Source of the DNA: DAIOEK01 sp964648485
Lineage (GTDB): Bacteria; Chloroflexota; Anaerolineae; Anaerolineales; Anaerolineaceae
DNA: 64,000 nucleotides
Assembly: GCA_964648485.1 (NCBI GenBank)
Contig: CAZYOF010000001.1
Location: forward strand, 186,001-250,000
Reading direction: 5' to 3'
In this document: one piece after another, positions 53,626 to 62,079 of the stretch
Layout of the letters: each line of letters starts with the position of its first letter
Position numbering within the stretch: the first letter of the stretch is position 1
Translations under genes and position numbers: made by a program
The notes under the pieces: generated by a model
What the model saw: the letters and a program-made list of their open reading frames with translations, nothing else
Database searches by the model: none
What the model was told of the DNA's origin: nothing

Positions 53626-54780
53626 GTGAAACAAAGCCCATATATTTATGCCCTGTTTTCTGCTCTTGTCGCAATTATCTTTATCATTATCTCAGCTTAC
53701 CTTTTAGGTTCTCTGGCTAAGTTTATTTCCAGAAAAATGGGAGCTTCCCGGCGCGAACAGGAAAATACATTTGCAGGTTATTTATTTGCTTCTCCCTGGA
53801 TAGTTGGCTTTCTGATCTTTGTTCTGATTCCAATGGGCTTTTCACTCTATTGGAGTTTTACTGATTACCGGGTAATTTCCACAGAACCAGCAAATTGGAT
53901 TGGGTTGGAAAACTACTACAATCTCCTCTTTAAAGATGATGGTTTTCGAGCCTCGGTAGTAAACACTTTGTATTTAACAGTGATTGGTTTACCGCTCCAG
54001 ATGGGATTTGCATTACTTTTGGCTGTTCTATTAAACCAAAGACTTCGAGGGTCGCATATTTTCAGGATGGGTTTTTATCTACCGGTCATACTCGGGTTTA
54101 ATACGGCAGTGTTATTAGCATGGCGATTAATGTTAAATACTGGTACAGGGATCATCAATCAAATTATCCGATCAATAACGCAATTATTTCCACCTTTTGG
54201 TTACCTGGTACGGGGAACGATCTACATTCAAGAAATCATTACAGCATTCTTTTTAGGAATCAGTAATGGCAAGTTCAATCTTTTCCTTAAAGTGATTGAA
54301 GCTGGTTTTCCTGCAGAAAACCGTGTACCACTCTGGGTGCAAAGCCCGTTATGGTCAAAAATGTCAGTTGTACTCTTAATGATTTGGGGATGTGGCGCAA
54401 TGATGTTAATCTTTCTGGCTGGTTTGAAAAATATTCCCAGAGAATTGCAGGAAGCAGCTGAAGTAGATGGCGCAAATTCATGGAAACGCTTTTGGAAGAT
54501 TTCATTTCCATTATTGACACCATATATTTTCTACAACCTGATTGTAGGAATGATCAACTCACTGCAAATATTTGAACCGATCTATGTACTTTATCGCGAT
54601 AATCAACCTTTGGTTCCGTCTGCAATTTCCATGGTTTACTATTTATGGCAGGCTAGTTTCAGACACTTTGAAATTGGCTATGGCTCTGCGATTTCATGGA
54701 TCATTCTGGTAATTATTCTTATCGTCACTTTTATCCAGTTTAAAATGCAGGATCGCTGGGTAACCTACGATCTTTATTAG
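53626..54780 (+). CDS. Sugar ABC transporter permease (MalF/UgpA type)
   Basis: 384 residues from the GTG at 53626, which has GGGAGG seven bases upstream; the in-frame ATG at 53527 sits inside the hairpin and is rejected. It has about seven membrane helices and the EAA loop (ELQEAAEVDGANSWKRFWKI) that contacts the ATPase. The N-terminal AGYLFASPWIVGFLIFVLIP is typical of binding-protein-dependent sugar permeases. A longer than usual loop (about 215-260) appears between helices. It pairs with the next permease; the ATPase gene is not in the locus. Confidence 0.9.
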   Translation: MKQSPYIYALFSALVAIIFIIISAYLLGSLAKFISRKMGASRREQENTFAGYLFASPWIVGFLIFVLIPMGFSLYWSFTDYRVISTEPANWIGLENYYNLLFKDDGFRASVVNTLYLTVIGLPLQMGFALLLAVLLNQRLRGSHIFRMGFYLPVILGFNTAVLLAWRLMLNTGTGIINQIIRSITQLFPPFGYLVRGTIYIQEIITAFFLGISNGKFNLFLKVIEAGFPAENRVPLWVQSPLWSKMSVVLLMIWGCGAMMLIFLAGLKNIPRELQEAAEVDGANSWKRFWKISFPLLTPYIFYNLIVGMINSLQIFEPIYVLYRDNQPLVPSAISMVYYLWQASFRHFEIGYGSAISWIILVIILIVTFIQFKMQDRWVTYDLY

Positions 54781-54788
54781 GTGGCAGG

Positions 54789-55631
54789 ATGAAAAAATAC
54801 TGGCATATTCTTCAAAGAGTTTTGTTATATCTTGTTTTGACTGGATCTACTCTTGTTATGATTTTTCCTTTGTTCTGGATGATATCCTCATCTTTAAAAA
54901 CCCTTGAAGAAACAAACTCAGCGGGTATTATCTGGCTGCCTGCCAAACCCACTTTACAGGCGTATCTGGCAATCTTTCAAAACTCAGATTTTTTGAGGTC
55001 TTATTTCAACACCGTTTTCTATACCACATTGGCTCTGGCTGGCACATTGATCTCGATTGCTGTGGTAGCTTATGCTTTCAGCCGGCTTCAATGGCCAGGT
55101 AGAAATATTGTATTTTTCCTGATGCTCGCAACGATGATGATCCCTCCGCAGGCATTGATCGTACCGCAATATGTTTTCTTCAACAAACTGGGTTGGGTAG
55201 GGACATTTAATCCAATCATTATTCCGGGCTTCTTTGCGGGTGGCGCAGCTATGGTGTTTTTGCTCAGGCAATCTATGGCGCAGATACCCAAAGAATTGGA
55301 TGAGTCTGCATTTGTAGATGGCGCAAATCATATCCAGATATTCTGGGAAGTAATCATGCCATTGATAAAAGCGCCACTGGCTACCGTAGCCACTTTTATT
55401 TTCGTAGGTTTATGGAACAGCCTTTTAGCGCCATTAATGTATTTGCAAACAGTTGATCTTTATACTTTGCCGGTTTTTGTATCCACACTTTACAATATTA
55501 ATCTTACGGTACAGCAATGGCCAACCATTATGACTGCAGCGGTTCTGACAACAATCCCATTAATTGTGATCTTTTTCTTTGCGCAACGTTTTATTTTGGA
55601 TAGTGTCGTTATTTCAGGTTTAAAGGGATAG
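54789..55631 (+). CDS. Sugar ABC transporter permease (MalG/UgpE type)
   Basis: 280 residues with six membrane helices, AFSRLQWPGRNIVFFLMLAT and MMIPPQALIVPQYVFFNKLG in the standard order, and the EAA loop QIPKELDESAFVDGANHIQI. It forms the channel with the preceding permease. GGTGGCAGG precedes the ATG. The gap to the preceding gene is eight bases, and its stop is directly followed by the hexosaminidase ATG. Confidence 0.92.
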   Translation: MKKYWHILQRVLLYLVLTGSTLVMIFPLFWMISSSLKTLEETNSAGIIWLPAKPTLQAYLAIFQNSDFLRSYFNTVFYTTLALAGTLISIAVVAYAFSRLQWPGRNIVFFLMLATMMIPPQALIVPQYVFFNKLGWVGTFNPIIIPGFFAGGAAMVFLLRQSMAQIPKELDESAFVDGANHIQIFWEVIMPLIKAPLATVATFIFVGLWNSLLAPLMYLQTVDLYTLPVFVSTLYNINLTVQQWPTIMTAAVLTTIPLIVIFFFAQRFILDSVVISGLKG

Positions 55632-57245
55632 ATGATGTCATCTGAAATTCTGATGGGTCAGCATATGATGCTGGCTTTTCCCGGAAAAGGAACTGTTCCA
55701 CCAGAGCATGAACAAATCCTGCGTAGCGTTAAACCGGCAGGATACACGTTATTTCGTCACTTGAATATTGACAACCCCGAGCAAGTGTTATCCTTGGCCC
55801 GCACCTTGCAAGACTTGGCTTCTGATGCAGGAATACCCCCTTTGTTCATTGCTACAGATCAGGAGGGTGGGCAATTGATGTCCATAGGGGAGGGCGTGAC
55901 TCAACTTCCTGGCAATATGGCAATTGGGGCAACAAATTCTGAGGATTTAGCTTACCAGGCGGGAATCGTGCTTGGACGTGAAATGGCAGCCCTGGGAATT
56001 AATGTAATCTATGCCCCGGTTTGTGACGTGAATATTAACCCCAACAACCCCGTAATAGGCATTCGTTCATTTTCAGAAGATCCAGATAAAGTGGCTGCTC
56101 TCTCTGCAGCGATGATTCGGGGTATTCAGTCAATCGGGATAATTGCGACAGCCAAACATTTCCCGGGTCACGGGGATACCTCTGGTGATTCTCATTATGG
56201 TATCACCAGGTTACCCTATGGAAGTAAGCGCCTGAATGAAATTGAATTTAAACCTTTTCGATCTGCAATTCATACAGGCGTGAAAATGATGATGACAGCT
56301 CATCTTTCCCTTCCCGTCATCGAAGGGCAAGAAGGGATACCTGCAACCCTTTCAAAAAAAATTATCACCGAACAATTACGGAATACCCTGAATTACGATG
56401 GCGTAATTATCACTGATGCGATGGATATGAAGGCAATCGCACAGGGGGATAACCTGGGAAATGAAGCTGTTAAAGCAATTGCTGCAGGGGTAGATCTCCT
56501 CTTGCTGACAGGCAACCTGCAGGATCAGAAAAATGTATATCATTCCTTGTCAAATGCCTGCCAAGAGCGAAAACTGGATGCCAAAAGTATTCAGTTATCT
56601 GATATTCGGATAAGGAAACTTAAGGAAAATCTCCTATCGATAGAAAAGGTTGATCTGAGTATCTTGAACTGTACCAGCCATCAAAGTATAGCAAATCAGA
56701 TCGCTTCAAGAGCCATTACTCTTGTCAGGGATGATCAGCATCAAATACCCTTCCGCCCTGAACCGGATGACCGAATTGCTGTTATCATGCCCGAAACAGA
56801 TGATCTGACCCCTGCGGATACTTCATCTTACTTGCGCACCTCTCTCGCTGGTGCAATCCGCAATCACCATGATTGCGTAGATGAAATAAAAATATCCCAC
56901 TATCCTGATGATCAAGAGATCGATCGAGTTTTATCATTGATACAAACATCCAAACACATCATCATTGGGACAATAAATGCCTGCTCCAATCCGTCTCAAA
57001 CAGCATTGGTCAAACAAGTATTAGCTAGTGGAAAACCGGTAATTATTGTAAGTTTACGATTACCATATGACCTGGTGGAATTTCCCGATGCACCCTGCTA
57101 TCTTTGTACCTATGGGCTATTAGATCCCTCTCTTCAGGCTGTAGCAAAAGCAATTTTTGGGAAAAAACCGATTACCGGAAAACTACCGGTCACAATACCG
57201 GGCATCGCATCAGCTGGATTTGGGATAGAACTTCAAAATAAATAA
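55632..57245 (+). CDS. GH3-family beta-N-acetylhexosaminidase-like enzyme, cytosolic
   Basis: 537 residues. The N-terminal GH3 barrel (about 1-340) has ATDQEGGQLMSIGEG, the NagZ-type dyad motif KHFPGHGDTSGDSHYG with the Asp/His acid-base pair, and the nucleophile region IITDAMDMKAIAQG. A C-terminal domain (about 355-537) follows, as in Bacillus NagZ. There is no signal peptide. It should cleave GlcNAc-containing disaccharides or muropeptide sugars, or act as a phosphorylase as some GH3 NagZ relatives do. Adjacent to the sugar permeases, it would process the imported sugar. Confidence 0.88.
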   Translation: MMSSEILMGQHMMLAFPGKGTVPPEHEQILRSVKPAGYTLFRHLNIDNPEQVLSLARTLQDLASDAGIPPLFIATDQEGGQLMSIGEGVTQLPGNMAIGATNSEDLAYQAGIVLGREMAALGINVIYAPVCDVNINPNNPVIGIRSFSEDPDKVAALSAAMIRGIQSIGIIATAKHFPGHGDTSGDSHYGITRLPYGSKRLNEIEFKPFRSAIHTGVKMMMTAHLSLPVIEGQEGIPATLSKKIITEQLRNTLNYDGVIITDAMDMKAIAQGDNLGNEAVKAIAAGVDLLLLTGNLQDQKNVYHSLSNACQERKLDAKSIQLSDIRIRKLKENLLSIEKVDLSILNCTSHQSIANQIASRAITLVRDDQHQIPFRPEPDDRIAVIMPETDDLTPADTSSYLRTSLAGAIRNHHDCVDEIKISHYPDDQEIDRVLSLIQTSKHIIIGTINACSNPSQTALVKQVLASGKPVIIVSLRLPYDLVEFPDAPCYLCTYGLLDPSLQAVAKAIFGKKPITGKLPVTIPGIASAGFGIELQNK

Positions 57246-57333
57246 ATGGTAAGTACAAATACTCAGGCAGCTGAGTGGATAAAACCTCCCTCATGGTAAA
57301 ATTCATTCACAGAGTCACCCGGAGGTTCATTAC

Positions 57334-57891
57334 ATGCGGTTTTGGAAAAAATTCGATCTACTTATCATTACAGCCATCATTCTCATCAGCCTTGATCAAT
57401 GGACCAAGTCGTTGATATTGAAGTACATTCCGTATGGCGAAAGCTGGATGCCCTGGGAGTGGCTGGCGCCTTATGCCCGTCTGGTTCACTGGAATAATAC
57501 CGGAGTTGCTTTTGGAATGTTCCAGGGAAATAATGTTTTTTTCGCTATCCTGGCGGTGATTGTCTCCTTGGCGATTTTGTACTACTATCCACAGATACCC
57601 CGCACTGATCCCATTCTTCGTTTAGCTTTAGGAATGCAGTTTGCGGGAGCAGTTGGCAATTTGATCGACAGGCTAATGATAGGTCATGTGATCGATTTTA
57701 TTTCTGTGGGTAATTTTGCCGTGTTTAATATTGCCGATGCATCCATATCGGTTGGTGTAGCTGTATTAATTCTGGGCGTGTGGATCCACGACAAACGCCA
57801 GGAAAAGAACAAAGAGATAATAGAATCTAATTCCGCTACTGCAAACAGGCTGGAGGAGAATCCGCATGGCGGTGACTCACAAAATTTATAA
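57334..57891 (+). CDS. lspA: Lipoprotein signal peptidase
   Basis: 185 residues with four membrane helices. LspA motifs are present: DQWTKSLIL, WNNTGVAFGMF, AGAVGNLIDRLMIGHVIDFI and FAVFNIADASISVGV, with the two catalytic aspartates in NLIDR and NIAD. It cleaves prolipoprotein signal peptides after lipidation, matching the several lipoproteins of this window. A 35-residue polar C-terminal tail is unusual. Its end overlaps the pseudouridine synthase gene by 26 bases. CGGAGG lies upstream. Confidence 0.93.
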   Translation: MRFWKKFDLLIITAIILISLDQWTKSLILKYIPYGESWMPWEWLAPYARLVHWNNTGVAFGMFQGNNVFFAILAVIVSLAILYYYPQIPRTDPILRLALGMQFAGAVGNLIDRLMIGHVIDFISVGNFAVFNIADASISVGVAVLILGVWIHDKRQEKNKEIIESNSATANRLEENPHGGDSQNL

Positions 57892-58783
57892 TTATTCAGG
57901 AAATGATCAGGAACGGTTGGATCTTTTCCTGGTTTCAATGAACCCGGAAATGACCCGGACACGGATCCAGCGTCTGATAGATGCTGGTTGCGTTCTGTTA
58001 AATGGGAAAGTCCCAACAAAAACAGGGATTAAGCTGGAAGATGGCGATAAAGTAGAGATGAGCATTCCAGATCCGGTATCTACTGAGTTGGTGGCTGAAG
58101 ATATCCCGCTGGATATAATTTACGAAGATGACCATGTTTTGATTATTAATAAGCCTGCAGGCATAGTGGTTCATCCTTCTGTCGGACATGCTTCTGGGAC
58201 ACTTGTGCATGCCGCACTCTCACATGCACCTGATATGGAAGGGATATCTGGGGAGCGCCGCCCGGGTGTAGTGCATCGATTGGATAAAAATACATCTGGG
58301 ATCATCATGATGGCAAAAGATGACCGGACCCTTCAATACCTGCAAGATCAATTTAAGAAACGAAAAGTAGATAAGGTTTATCTTGCATTGGTTGACCGCA
58401 ATCCTCCCACACCTGAAGGGATCATAGATGCTCCTATTGGTCGAGATCCATCTCACCGGCAGCGAATGGCAATCGTTCCTGCTGAGAAGGGGCGTCAGGC
58501 TGTGACAGAATATAAAACAGTACAGAAGTATTTACAGCATACATTACTTGAGATGCATCCCCGTACAGGAAGAACACATCAAATTCGCCTGCATTGTGCA
58601 TTTATTGGATGTCCAATTGTCGCTGATACAGTTTATGGATACAGAAAGCCTTCGATAGATCTGGACAGACATTTTTTACACGCTGCCCGAATTACGGTAA
58701 CTTTCCCGGGTGATGCAACTGCCCGTACGTTTGAAGCTCCTCTACCTGCCGATCTGGCAGATGTGCTAAAGAAACTAAGTTGA
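57866..58783 (+). CDS. rluD: RluD-type 23S rRNA pseudouridine synthase
   Basis: 305 residues: an N-terminal S4 RNA-binding domain (about 12-75, [20 protein letters not shown]) and the catalytic domain with [19 protein letters not shown] containing the nucleophilic Asp, plus [12 protein letters not shown] and [13 protein letters not shown]. It converts uridines of large-subunit rRNA to pseudouridine; the exact target site is inferred from family only. It overlaps lspA, a pairing conserved in many bacteria. Confidence 0.92.
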   Translation: MAVTHKIYNYSGNDQERLDLFLVSMNPEMTRTRIQRLIDAGCVLLNGKVPTKTGIKLEDGDKVEMSIPDPVSTELVAEDIPLDIIYEDDHVLIINKPAGIVVHPSVGHASGTLVHAALSHAPDMEGISGERRPGVVHRLDKNTSGIIMMAKDDRTLQYLQDQFKKRKVDKVYLALVDRNPPTPEGIIDAPIGRDPSHRQRMAIVPAEKGRQAVTEYKTVQKYLQHTLLEMHPRTGRTHQIRLHCAFIGCPIVADTVYGYRKPSIDLDRHFLHAARITVTFPGDATARTFEAPLPADLADVLKKLS

Positions 58784-58794
58784 AAGAGGGAACA

Positions 58795-59841
58795 ATGCAA
58801 TTTATTGATCTACGCTCAGATACAGTTACACTACCTACTCCTGAGATGCGGGAAGCAATGGCGAGAGCAGATGTGGGTGATGATGTTTATATGGAAGATC
58901 CCACAACTAATCTGCTGCAAGAAAAAGCAGCATTTATGCTTGGTAAGGAAGCGGGATTGTTTGTTCCTTCTGGAACTATGGGGAATCTACTGGCAGTGCT
59001 TGCACATTGTGGACGTGGTGATGAAGCAATTGTGGGTAACCTGGGGCATACCTTCCTCTTTGAAGCAGGGGGTATATCAGCTTTGGGTGGTGTTCATCCA
59101 TATGTTCTCCAAAACCAGCCGGATGGTACGTTTGCCATGGATGATCTCCGCTCTGCCATTCGCCCGAATGATATTCATGCGCCAATTTCCAGACTGATTG
59201 TTCTGGAGAATACCCATAATAGGTGTGGGGGCGTACCTTTGACCGTTGATTATACAGATCAGGTGGCTGACTTTGCTCATGAAAAAGGTTTAAAGCTCCA
59301 TTTGGATGGTGCAAGGTTATTTCACGCAGCCACTGCCCTGAAGGTAGAGGCAGAAGAATTGTGCAAAGGCGTGGATTCTGTGACCTTCTGTTTAAGTAAG
59401 GGTCTTTGCGCTCCGGTTGGGTCTGTCTTATGCGGTGATAGAGATTTCATTGCCAGAGCAAGGCGTTTGCGTAAGCAAGCCGGGGGTGGAATGCGTCAGG
59501 TGGGTATTTTATCTGCAGCGGGGCTTATTGCTTTAGAGAAAATGACGAAGCGTCTGGAGGAAGACCATACCCGCGCACGTAATTTAGCCGCAAAACTATC
59601 TCAAATTCACGGCATCTTACTCGATCCCGGTAGTCCTCATACGAATATGATATTCATGGGTCTGACGGATGAAGTTAAAGTTAATGCAGCTGATTTCGCT
59701 GCTGCGCTCAAACCCCTGGGGGTTCTGGTGGGGGTAGTCTCTCCCCGCAAATTCCGACTGGTTACACATTACTGGATCAAAGATGAAGATATCAATAAGG
59801 TTGTTGATGCATTTACCAGTGTCATGAAGTTGCACATATAA
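58795..59841 (+). CDS. ltaE: Low-specificity L-threonine aldolase
   Basis: 348 residues from the ATG at 58795, with AGAGGG just upstream; a TTG 15 bases earlier is rejected. The fold I PLP enzyme shows [19 protein letters not shown] at the start, [26 protein letters not shown] with the cofactor Asp, and the PLP lysine in [15 protein letters not shown]. It splits L-threonine or allo-threonine to glycine and acetaldehyde, or runs in reverse. It is the third gene of the lspA run. Confidence 0.92.
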   Translation: MQFIDLRSDTVTLPTPEMREAMARADVGDDVYMEDPTTNLLQEKAAFMLGKEAGLFVPSGTMGNLLAVLAHCGRGDEAIVGNLGHTFLFEAGGISALGGVHPYVLQNQPDGTFAMDDLRSAIRPNDIHAPISRLIVLENTHNRCGGVPLTVDYTDQVADFAHEKGLKLHLDGARLFHAATALKVEAEELCKGVDSVTFCLSKGLCAPVGSVLCGDRDFIARARRLRKQAGGGMRQVGILSAAGLIALEKMTKRLEEDHTRARNLAAKLSQIHGILLDPGSPHTNMIFMGLTDEVKVNAADFAAALKPLGVLVGVVSPRKFRLVTHYWIKDEDINKVVDAFTSVMKLHI

Positions 59842-59858
59842 TTTTGCCTGCACATCTC

Positions 59859-59867
59859 TGCTATAAT
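59859..59867 (+). promoter_or_regulatory. Predicted extended -10 promoter of the purine nucleoside phosphorylase gene
   Basis: TGCTATAAT, an extended -10, about 57 bases before the ATG; no good -35 at the right distance. Confidence 0.45.
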
Positions 59868-59924
59868 GTTTTTAAATTACTATTTAATAATAAAATCAGA
59901 ATAATCTCCAATAAGGATAAAAAA

Positions 59925-60770
59925 ATGAAGAAAGATTCATTTGTAACCCTGGAAGAAATTGACAATCTTGCAGCGATTATTCGAACTAAAGTATCTTATA
60001 CTCCGCTCGTTGGAATGATATTAGGATCTGGTCTCGGTGGTTTGGCTGAATCTGTCCAGGAAGCAACCGTCGTGCGTGCATCTGAACTGCCCGGTTATCC
60101 ACAGTCAACTGTTCAGGGTCATGAAGGTAGGATCGTGTTTGGAAAGCTTGAAGGGAAAGCGGTCATGGTTCTTCAAGGACGTGTCCATTACTATGAAGGA
60201 TACCCGATGGATGTGATCACCCTGCCTATCCGCCTGATGCAACGTTTGGATATACCAATTCTCCTGGTAACCAATGCAGCCGGAGCAATCAACCCTGATT
60301 ATTCCCCCGGTGATCTGATGTTAATCACGGATCATATCAATATGATTGGTATGGGCGGTTTGAATCCGTTGCGCGGACCCAACATGGATGATCTTGGTCC
60401 CCGTTTTCCAGACATGAGCCAGGCTTATGATAGAAAACTGATCCAATTGACCAGAGAAGTTGCTTCTGATAAAGGGATCCATATGCAGGAGGGAGTATAT
60501 GTAGGTTTAGCTGGTCCTTCGTTTGAAACACCAGCAGATCTTCGCTTCCTTCGCGCAATAGGCGCAGATGCAGTAGGCATGTCCACAGTTCCAGAAGTGA
60601 CAGTCGCCCGACATGGAGGAACGCGGGTTTTAGGGATCTCCGGCATCAGTAATAAGGCGAATCTTGATGGTAATACACTCACCACCCACGAAGAAGTCCT
60701 GGAAGCGGGTCAGGTTATTGTCCCAAAACTGGAAAAGATAGTCCGCGGGGTTCTAAACAATCTCGAGTAA
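59925..60770 (+). CDS. punA: Purine nucleoside phosphorylase (trimeric type)
   Basis: 281 residues from the ATG at 59925 with AAGGA upstream; an upstream in-frame extension to 59844 crosses the predicted promoter. The family signature is complete: ILGSGLGGLAESVQ, GYPQSTVQGHEGR with the phosphate-site His, GRVHYYEGYPMDVIT, LLVTNAAGAINPDYSPGDL and the base-binding SNKANLDGNTLTTHEE. The Glu and Asn residues of trimeric inosine/guanosine phosphorylases are present. It complements the pyrimidine phosphorylase at 47091 for nucleoside salvage. Confidence 0.93.
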   Translation: MKKDSFVTLEEIDNLAAIIRTKVSYTPLVGMILGSGLGGLAESVQEATVVRASELPGYPQSTVQGHEGRIVFGKLEGKAVMVLQGRVHYYEGYPMDVITLPIRLMQRLDIPILLVTNAAGAINPDYSPGDLMLITDHINMIGMGGLNPLRGPNMDDLGPRFPDMSQAYDRKLIQLTREVASDKGIHMQEGVYVGLAGPSFETPADLRFLRAIGADAVGMSTVPEVTVARHGGTRVLGISGISNKANLDGNTLTTHEEVLEAGQVIVPKLEKIVRGVLNNLE

Positions 60771-60809
60771 TTGATATTCATCTTTAATGGATGTAGAGAA
60801 AAAATAACG

Positions 60810-61499
60810 ATGGTCGTAGAGGTATATCGTTTCTTAAAAGCTGCTGAAATTTGGATCTACGTAATTCTTGGATTCGTGATATTTCTCGTTCTCAGAAAAC
60901 TGCTTAAAGAAATCCGCGAGTATCGTGGAACGTTATTTGGAATGGAAAGAGAACGGATTAAGCACAAAATTGTTCAACATTCATCTTCGTTGACCGTTCT
61001 TCTTTTGATCATCCTGAGTGAATTTATGATTGTCTCATATGCGCATGTTGCCTTACCAACATTGGCTTTTGCGCCAACACCTACTTTGGATCTATCACCC
61101 ACAGAAATACCCATTGATGCGGTTGAACTAGCCAACAGCGGATTTAATGAAACTGTTCTTCCATGGGATGCGGGTGGTGGCGACATGGGCGGATGTATCC
61201 CCAACCAGGTGGAATGGCTCCAACCAGGTCAGGATGATGAAATAAGTGGACGAGTAGAATTAAAAGGTACAGTAAATACAACTGATTTTGGATTTTACAA
61301 ATATGAGTATTCTCAGGATAATAGTCTTTGGAACACGATTCAGGCAGGGAATACACTCGTCACAAATGCTACACTCGGTTTTTGGGATACAACATCTTTA
61401 ACACCAGGAGATTATTTTCTCAGATTAGTTGTGACCAATAATAAAGGCGAAGCACAGCAACCTTGTCAGATATCGATTAAAATCAAAGAAGCAAACTAA
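60810..61499 (+). CDS. Membrane protein with extracellular Ig-like domain, function unknown
   Basis: 229 residues from the ATG at 60810; a TTG at 60771 directly after the phosphorylase stop is an alternative. Two membrane helices (about 12-32 and 58-82) flank a basic cytosolic loop containing RKLLKEIREYR. A Thr/Pro linker (PTPTLDLSPTEIP) and then a C-terminal domain with an Ig/fibronectin-like pattern (VEWLQPGQDDEISGRVELKG, DYFLRLVVTNNKGEA) follow, with Cys in CIPNQ and PCQIS possibly forming a disulfide. I do not recognise the family. Similar linkers and Ig-like domains suggest a surface role. Confidence 0.65.
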   Translation: MVVEVYRFLKAAEIWIYVILGFVIFLVLRKLLKEIREYRGTLFGMERERIKHKIVQHSSSLTVLLLIILSEFMIVSYAHVALPTLAFAPTPTLDLSPTEIPIDAVELANSGFNETVLPWDAGGGDMGGCIPNQVEWLQPGQDDEISGRVELKGTVNTTDFGFYKYEYSQDNSLWNTIQAGNTLVTNATLGFWDTTSLTPGDYFLRLVVTNNKGEAQQPCQISIKIKEAN

Positions 61500-61515
61500 A
61501 GAGTAGCAGGAACAT

Positions 61516-62055
61516 ATGCCGCAAATTCAAGTTCGCCCCGCAGTTATTGAAGACATCCCAAAACTTATGGAACTTGATCACAGTTACCATACAGATCATG
61601 TATGGCAACTGGATTTTATTAATGAAGAGCGGTATATAGGGATCAATTTTCGGGAAAATCGTCTTCCCCGGTCTGTTAAAGTTGAGTATCCTCGCTCAAC
61701 CAAACGAATGATGAAAGACTGGATTCACCGGGATGCCTTACTTGTAGCCATCACCGAAAAGCAACCTGTGGCATATATCAGTATTTCCACTGATCTGGCT
61801 CCACTTTCAGGTTGGATAACTGATCTGGCTGTGAGTCCGAATTATCGCCATCAGGGAATTGCAACTGCATTGATTATGGCGGGAGAAGAGTGGGCTACCC
61901 AGCAGCAAATAAAAAGAATGATTGTAGATATGCAATCAAAGAATATTCCATCCATCAACTTATTCAGGAAGATGGGATTTGAATTTTGTGGGTACAACGA
62001 TCATTTCTATGCAAACCAGGATATAGCAATATTCTTTTCGCACTTTCTGATCTAA
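61516..62055 (+). CDS. GNAT-family N-acetyltransferase
   Basis: 179 residues with the GNAT acetyl-CoA motif A: WITDLAVSPNYRHQGIATAL followed by INLFRKMGFEFCGYNDHFY. Such enzymes acetylate small molecules or protein N-termini; the substrate is unknown. GCAGGAACAT precedes the ATG. It lies 16 bases after the membrane protein gene and 24 before the sensor gene, all on the same strand. Confidence 0.85.
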   Translation: MPQIQVRPAVIEDIPKLMELDHSYHTDHVWQLDFINEERYIGINFRENRLPRSVKVEYPRSTKRMMKDWIHRDALLVAITEKQPVAYISISTDLAPLSGWITDLAVSPNYRHQGIATALIMAGEEWATQQQIKRMIVDMQSKNIPSINLFRKMGFEFCGYNDHFYANQDIAIFFSHFLI

Positions 62056-62079
62056 TACCCATTTGGCGCAGGAAATAAT

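Noticed and set aside
57260..57280. ACTCAG-GCAG-CTGAGT inverted repeat as a terminator after the hexosaminidase gene
   Set aside because: Six base pairs only and no T-run follows; it may be chance.
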